Positions 5,635-5,917 of a stretch of DNA of 5,917 nt are shown piece by piece. Where the stretch lies: assembly GCA_009837685.1 (NCBI GenBank), contig VXTA01000086.1, positions 1 through 5,917 on the forward strand. The letters are read 5' to 3'. Below the pieces are notes generated by a model, which saw nothing but the letters and a program-made list of their open reading frames with translations, was not told where the DNA came from and made no database searches. The translations under genes and the position numbers were made by a program. Position 1 is the first letter of the stretch; the number at the start of each line of letters is the position of its first letter. Source of the DNA: Chloroflexota bacterium (GTDB lineage: Bacteria; Chloroflexota; Dehalococcoidia; Lucifugimonadales; Lucifugimonadaceae).

Positions 5635-5917
5635 ATGATGTCTGTGATCTTGATCTCACTGATTGCAGTAGTCCTCGCATCCGGTTGTGTCCGCGAGGAT
5701 GATCTGACAGCGGATCAACGCGCTTACCAACTGTCGCAACAGTTGATGTGTCCCGTCTGCGACGGACAAACTCTTGACCAATCTCAAGCTCAACTATCGG
5801 AAGACATGAAGGCAGTGATACATCAGAAGATTGAAGACGGAGACAGCAACCAGCAGATCCGCGAATACTTCGTTGAGCGTTACGGTGAGATCGTGCTCGC
5901 GTCACCCGATGCAGGCG
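5635..5917 (+). CDS. ccmH: Cytochrome c maturation protein CcmH/CycL-like, N-terminal part (3' truncated)
   Basis: The frame from the ATG at 5635 stays open to the window end, giving 94 residues. It begins with a short hydrophobic signal segment (residues 4-15) ending in Ala-Ser-Gly-Cys18, which could be a lipobox. Then comes the family hallmark LMCPVCDGQTLDQSQAQLSED, with redox Cys39 and Cys42, followed by IEDGDSNQQIREYFVERYGEIVLASP, as in CcmH/CycL/NrfF. The usual motif is LRCxxC; here Met replaces Arg. CcmH works in System I outside the cytoplasmic membrane, reducing or holding the apocytochrome CXXCH cysteines before haem is attached. A membrane helix normally follows this domain but lies past the window. 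The gene is 139 bases downstream of actE on the same strand, so it may be co-transcribed or start a ccm cluster. The domain call is strong; whether it is CcmH itself or its NrfF paralogue cannot be settled from this fragment. Confidence 0.9.
   Translation, partial: MMSVILISLIAVVLASGCVREDDLTADQRAYQLSQQLMCPVCDGQTLDQSQAQLSEDMKAVIHQKIEDGDSNQQIREYFVERYGEIVLASPDAG

Noticed and set aside
5633..5905. A 90-codon minus-strand frame at the window end
   Set aside because: The opposite strand encodes a clear CcmH-like protein with the LMCPVC motif and a ribosome site; the minus-strand product has no recognisable features.

Overview
The window is part of one plus-strand operon encoding a quinol-oxidising respiratory complex of the Alternative Complex III (ACIII, Act) family. 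It is followed by the start of a cytochrome c maturation gene (ccmH/cycL type). Both ends cut through genes: the first gene lacks its 5' end and the last lacks its 3' end. Every convincing gene is on the plus strand and almost no DNA is non-coding. I see no mobile element, CRISPR array, tRNA, rRNA or long repeat.

Layout: 2-760, C-terminal part of a molybdopterin-oxidoreductase-like large subunit (ActB1-like). 807-1544, a separate iron-sulfur subunit with 15 ligand-type cysteines (ActB2-like). 1537-2973, a first NrfD-type membrane subunit with a His-rich N-terminus (ActF-like). 3005-4384, a second NrfD-type membrane subunit (ActC). 4411-4914, a DUF3341 protein with two membrane helices (ActD). 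4911-5495, a mono-haem cytochrome c with a lipoprotein-type signal (ActE). 5496-5634, a gap with a possible hairpin. 5635-5917, the N-terminal part of a CcmH-like protein.

Inferred working model, from family knowledge: the two NrfD-type subunits oxidise quinol in the membrane. Electrons pass through the iron-sulfur subunit and leave through c-type haems, here ActE and possibly a multihaem ActA encoded outside the window, to a periplasmic carrier or terminal oxidase. The large subunit is structural in known ACIII and carries no molybdenum. The neighbouring CcmH would help attach haem to the CXXCH motif of such cytochromes.

Organism: a bacterium with moderate G+C, an aerobic-type respiratory chain and System I cytochrome c maturation. 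The separate ActB1 and ActB2 genes, tandem NrfD genes and nearby ccm gene make me favour a Chloroflexota (SAR202 or Dehalococcoidia-like) source. This is a low-to-moderate confidence guess, not something the DNA proves. The complex is a recognised type. The less ordinary points are the split ActB, the order of the membrane subunits, the period-4 histidine tail and the ccmH linkage.
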